From Actinobacillus indolicus (lineage in GTDB: Bacteria > Pseudomonadota > Gammaproteobacteria > Enterobacterales > Pasteurellaceae), in the NCBI RefSeq assembly GCF_901764975.1, contig NZ_CABFKH010000011.1:1-64000 (forward strand): 64,000 nt of DNA, in the 5' to 3' direction. Positions 63,817-64,000 of this stretch are shown piece after piece. The notes below the pieces were generated by a model. That model saw only the letters and a list, made by a program, of their open reading frames with translations, was not told where the DNA came from and did not search any database. A program made the translations under genes and the position numbers. Numbering within the stretch: position 1 is the first letter of the stretch; each line of letters begins with the position of its first letter.

Positions 63817-64000
63817 ATGAAATTTAATAAAACTGTATTAGCAACAATAGTTGCAGGTGCAATGGTGTCTATATCAGCACACGCTATCACAGCAGATGAG
63901 CTAGAGCCTCGAGTTTCAAATTTAGAAACCAATAGCGTTACCATTGATCAATTTTCTAGAGCAGTACAAGGGATTCAAAACGTTACTTTTGGCATTATCA
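63817..64000 (+). CDS. N-terminus of a secreted/surface protein (cut by window end)
   Basis: 61 codons visible. MKFNKTVLATIVAGAMVSISAHA is a clear signal peptide with an AHA cleavage site, followed by a heptad-like, possibly coiled-coil segment (DELEPRVSNLET and FSRAVQGIQN). AGGGGAAA precedes the ATG. The product is not recognised. Upstream simple-sequence DNA suggests a variably expressed surface protein, but this is inference. Confidence 0.7.
   Translation, partial: MKFNKTVLATIVAGAMVSISAHAITADELEPRVSNLETNSVTIDQFSRAVQGIQNVTFGII

Overview
The window is a gene-dense, low-GC stretch of a Pasteurellaceae chromosome. Three things support this. Gene sequences and orders are of the Haemophilus/Actinobacillus kind (lipoprotein e(P4), ftsYEX, nagBA, tatABC, selAB). 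Nearly every long gap contains the 9-mer ACAAGCGGT followed by an AT-rich tail ending in TTTGCAAA, the Apl-type DNA uptake sequence of the Actinobacillus pleuropneumoniae / Mannheimia / Bibersteinia group. There is also a complete hemB, which heme-auxotrophic Haemophilus influenzae lacks. I cannot fix genus or species.

Layout. 0-6 kb: acs, menB, an FKBP isomerase and an acyl-CoA synthetase. 6-11 kb (minus strand): tilS, dtd, yihY-like, lipoprotein e(P4), proA. 11-18.5 kb (mostly plus): mutL, cpdA, a YfcZ-family gene, a nitroreductase, thiPQ, ftsN and a DUF2322 gene. 18.6-23.3 kb: corA behind a structured leader, then ftsYEX (minus) divergent from rsmD. 23.4-30.2 kb: nagBA, rplU-rpmA, two tandem DMT transporters, obgE, a YgiD-like dioxygenase. 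30.3-35.4 kb: a frameshifted secreted hydrolase, selB-selA, and the selenocysteine tRNA gene. 35.4-43.4 kb: ychJ, yidC, tatABC, hemB, glmS and a DeoR regulator. 43.6-50.1 kb: rnr, ilvC, ppa, an M48 lipoprotein protease, dapD. 50.3-62.1 kb: yceD-rpmF-plsX-fabH, then trmB, yggL, yggT, yggU, ypjD, yfjD, ispB, queH and a GNAT gene, then fabD-fabG. 62.2-64 kb: brnQ, then a TTTG tetranucleotide tract upstream of a secreted-protein gene cut by the window end.

Functionally the region is housekeeping: cell division (FtsN, FtsEX, FtsY), protein export (YidC, TatABC, FtsY), fatty-acid and phospholipid initiation, amino-sugar metabolism (NagBA, GlmS, DeoR), selenocysteine insertion, tRNA/rRNA modification (TilS, RsmD, TrmB, QueH) and carbon control (likely CRP sites before acs, the acyl-CoA synthetase gene and nagB, with cpdA in the same window).

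I found no prophage, insertion sequence, CRISPR array, defence island or clear new multi-gene system. The points most worth following are the TTTG tract plus an 11-bp inverted repeat before the truncated surface-protein gene, the structured corA leader, and two intergenic repeat families, one showing covariation between copies.
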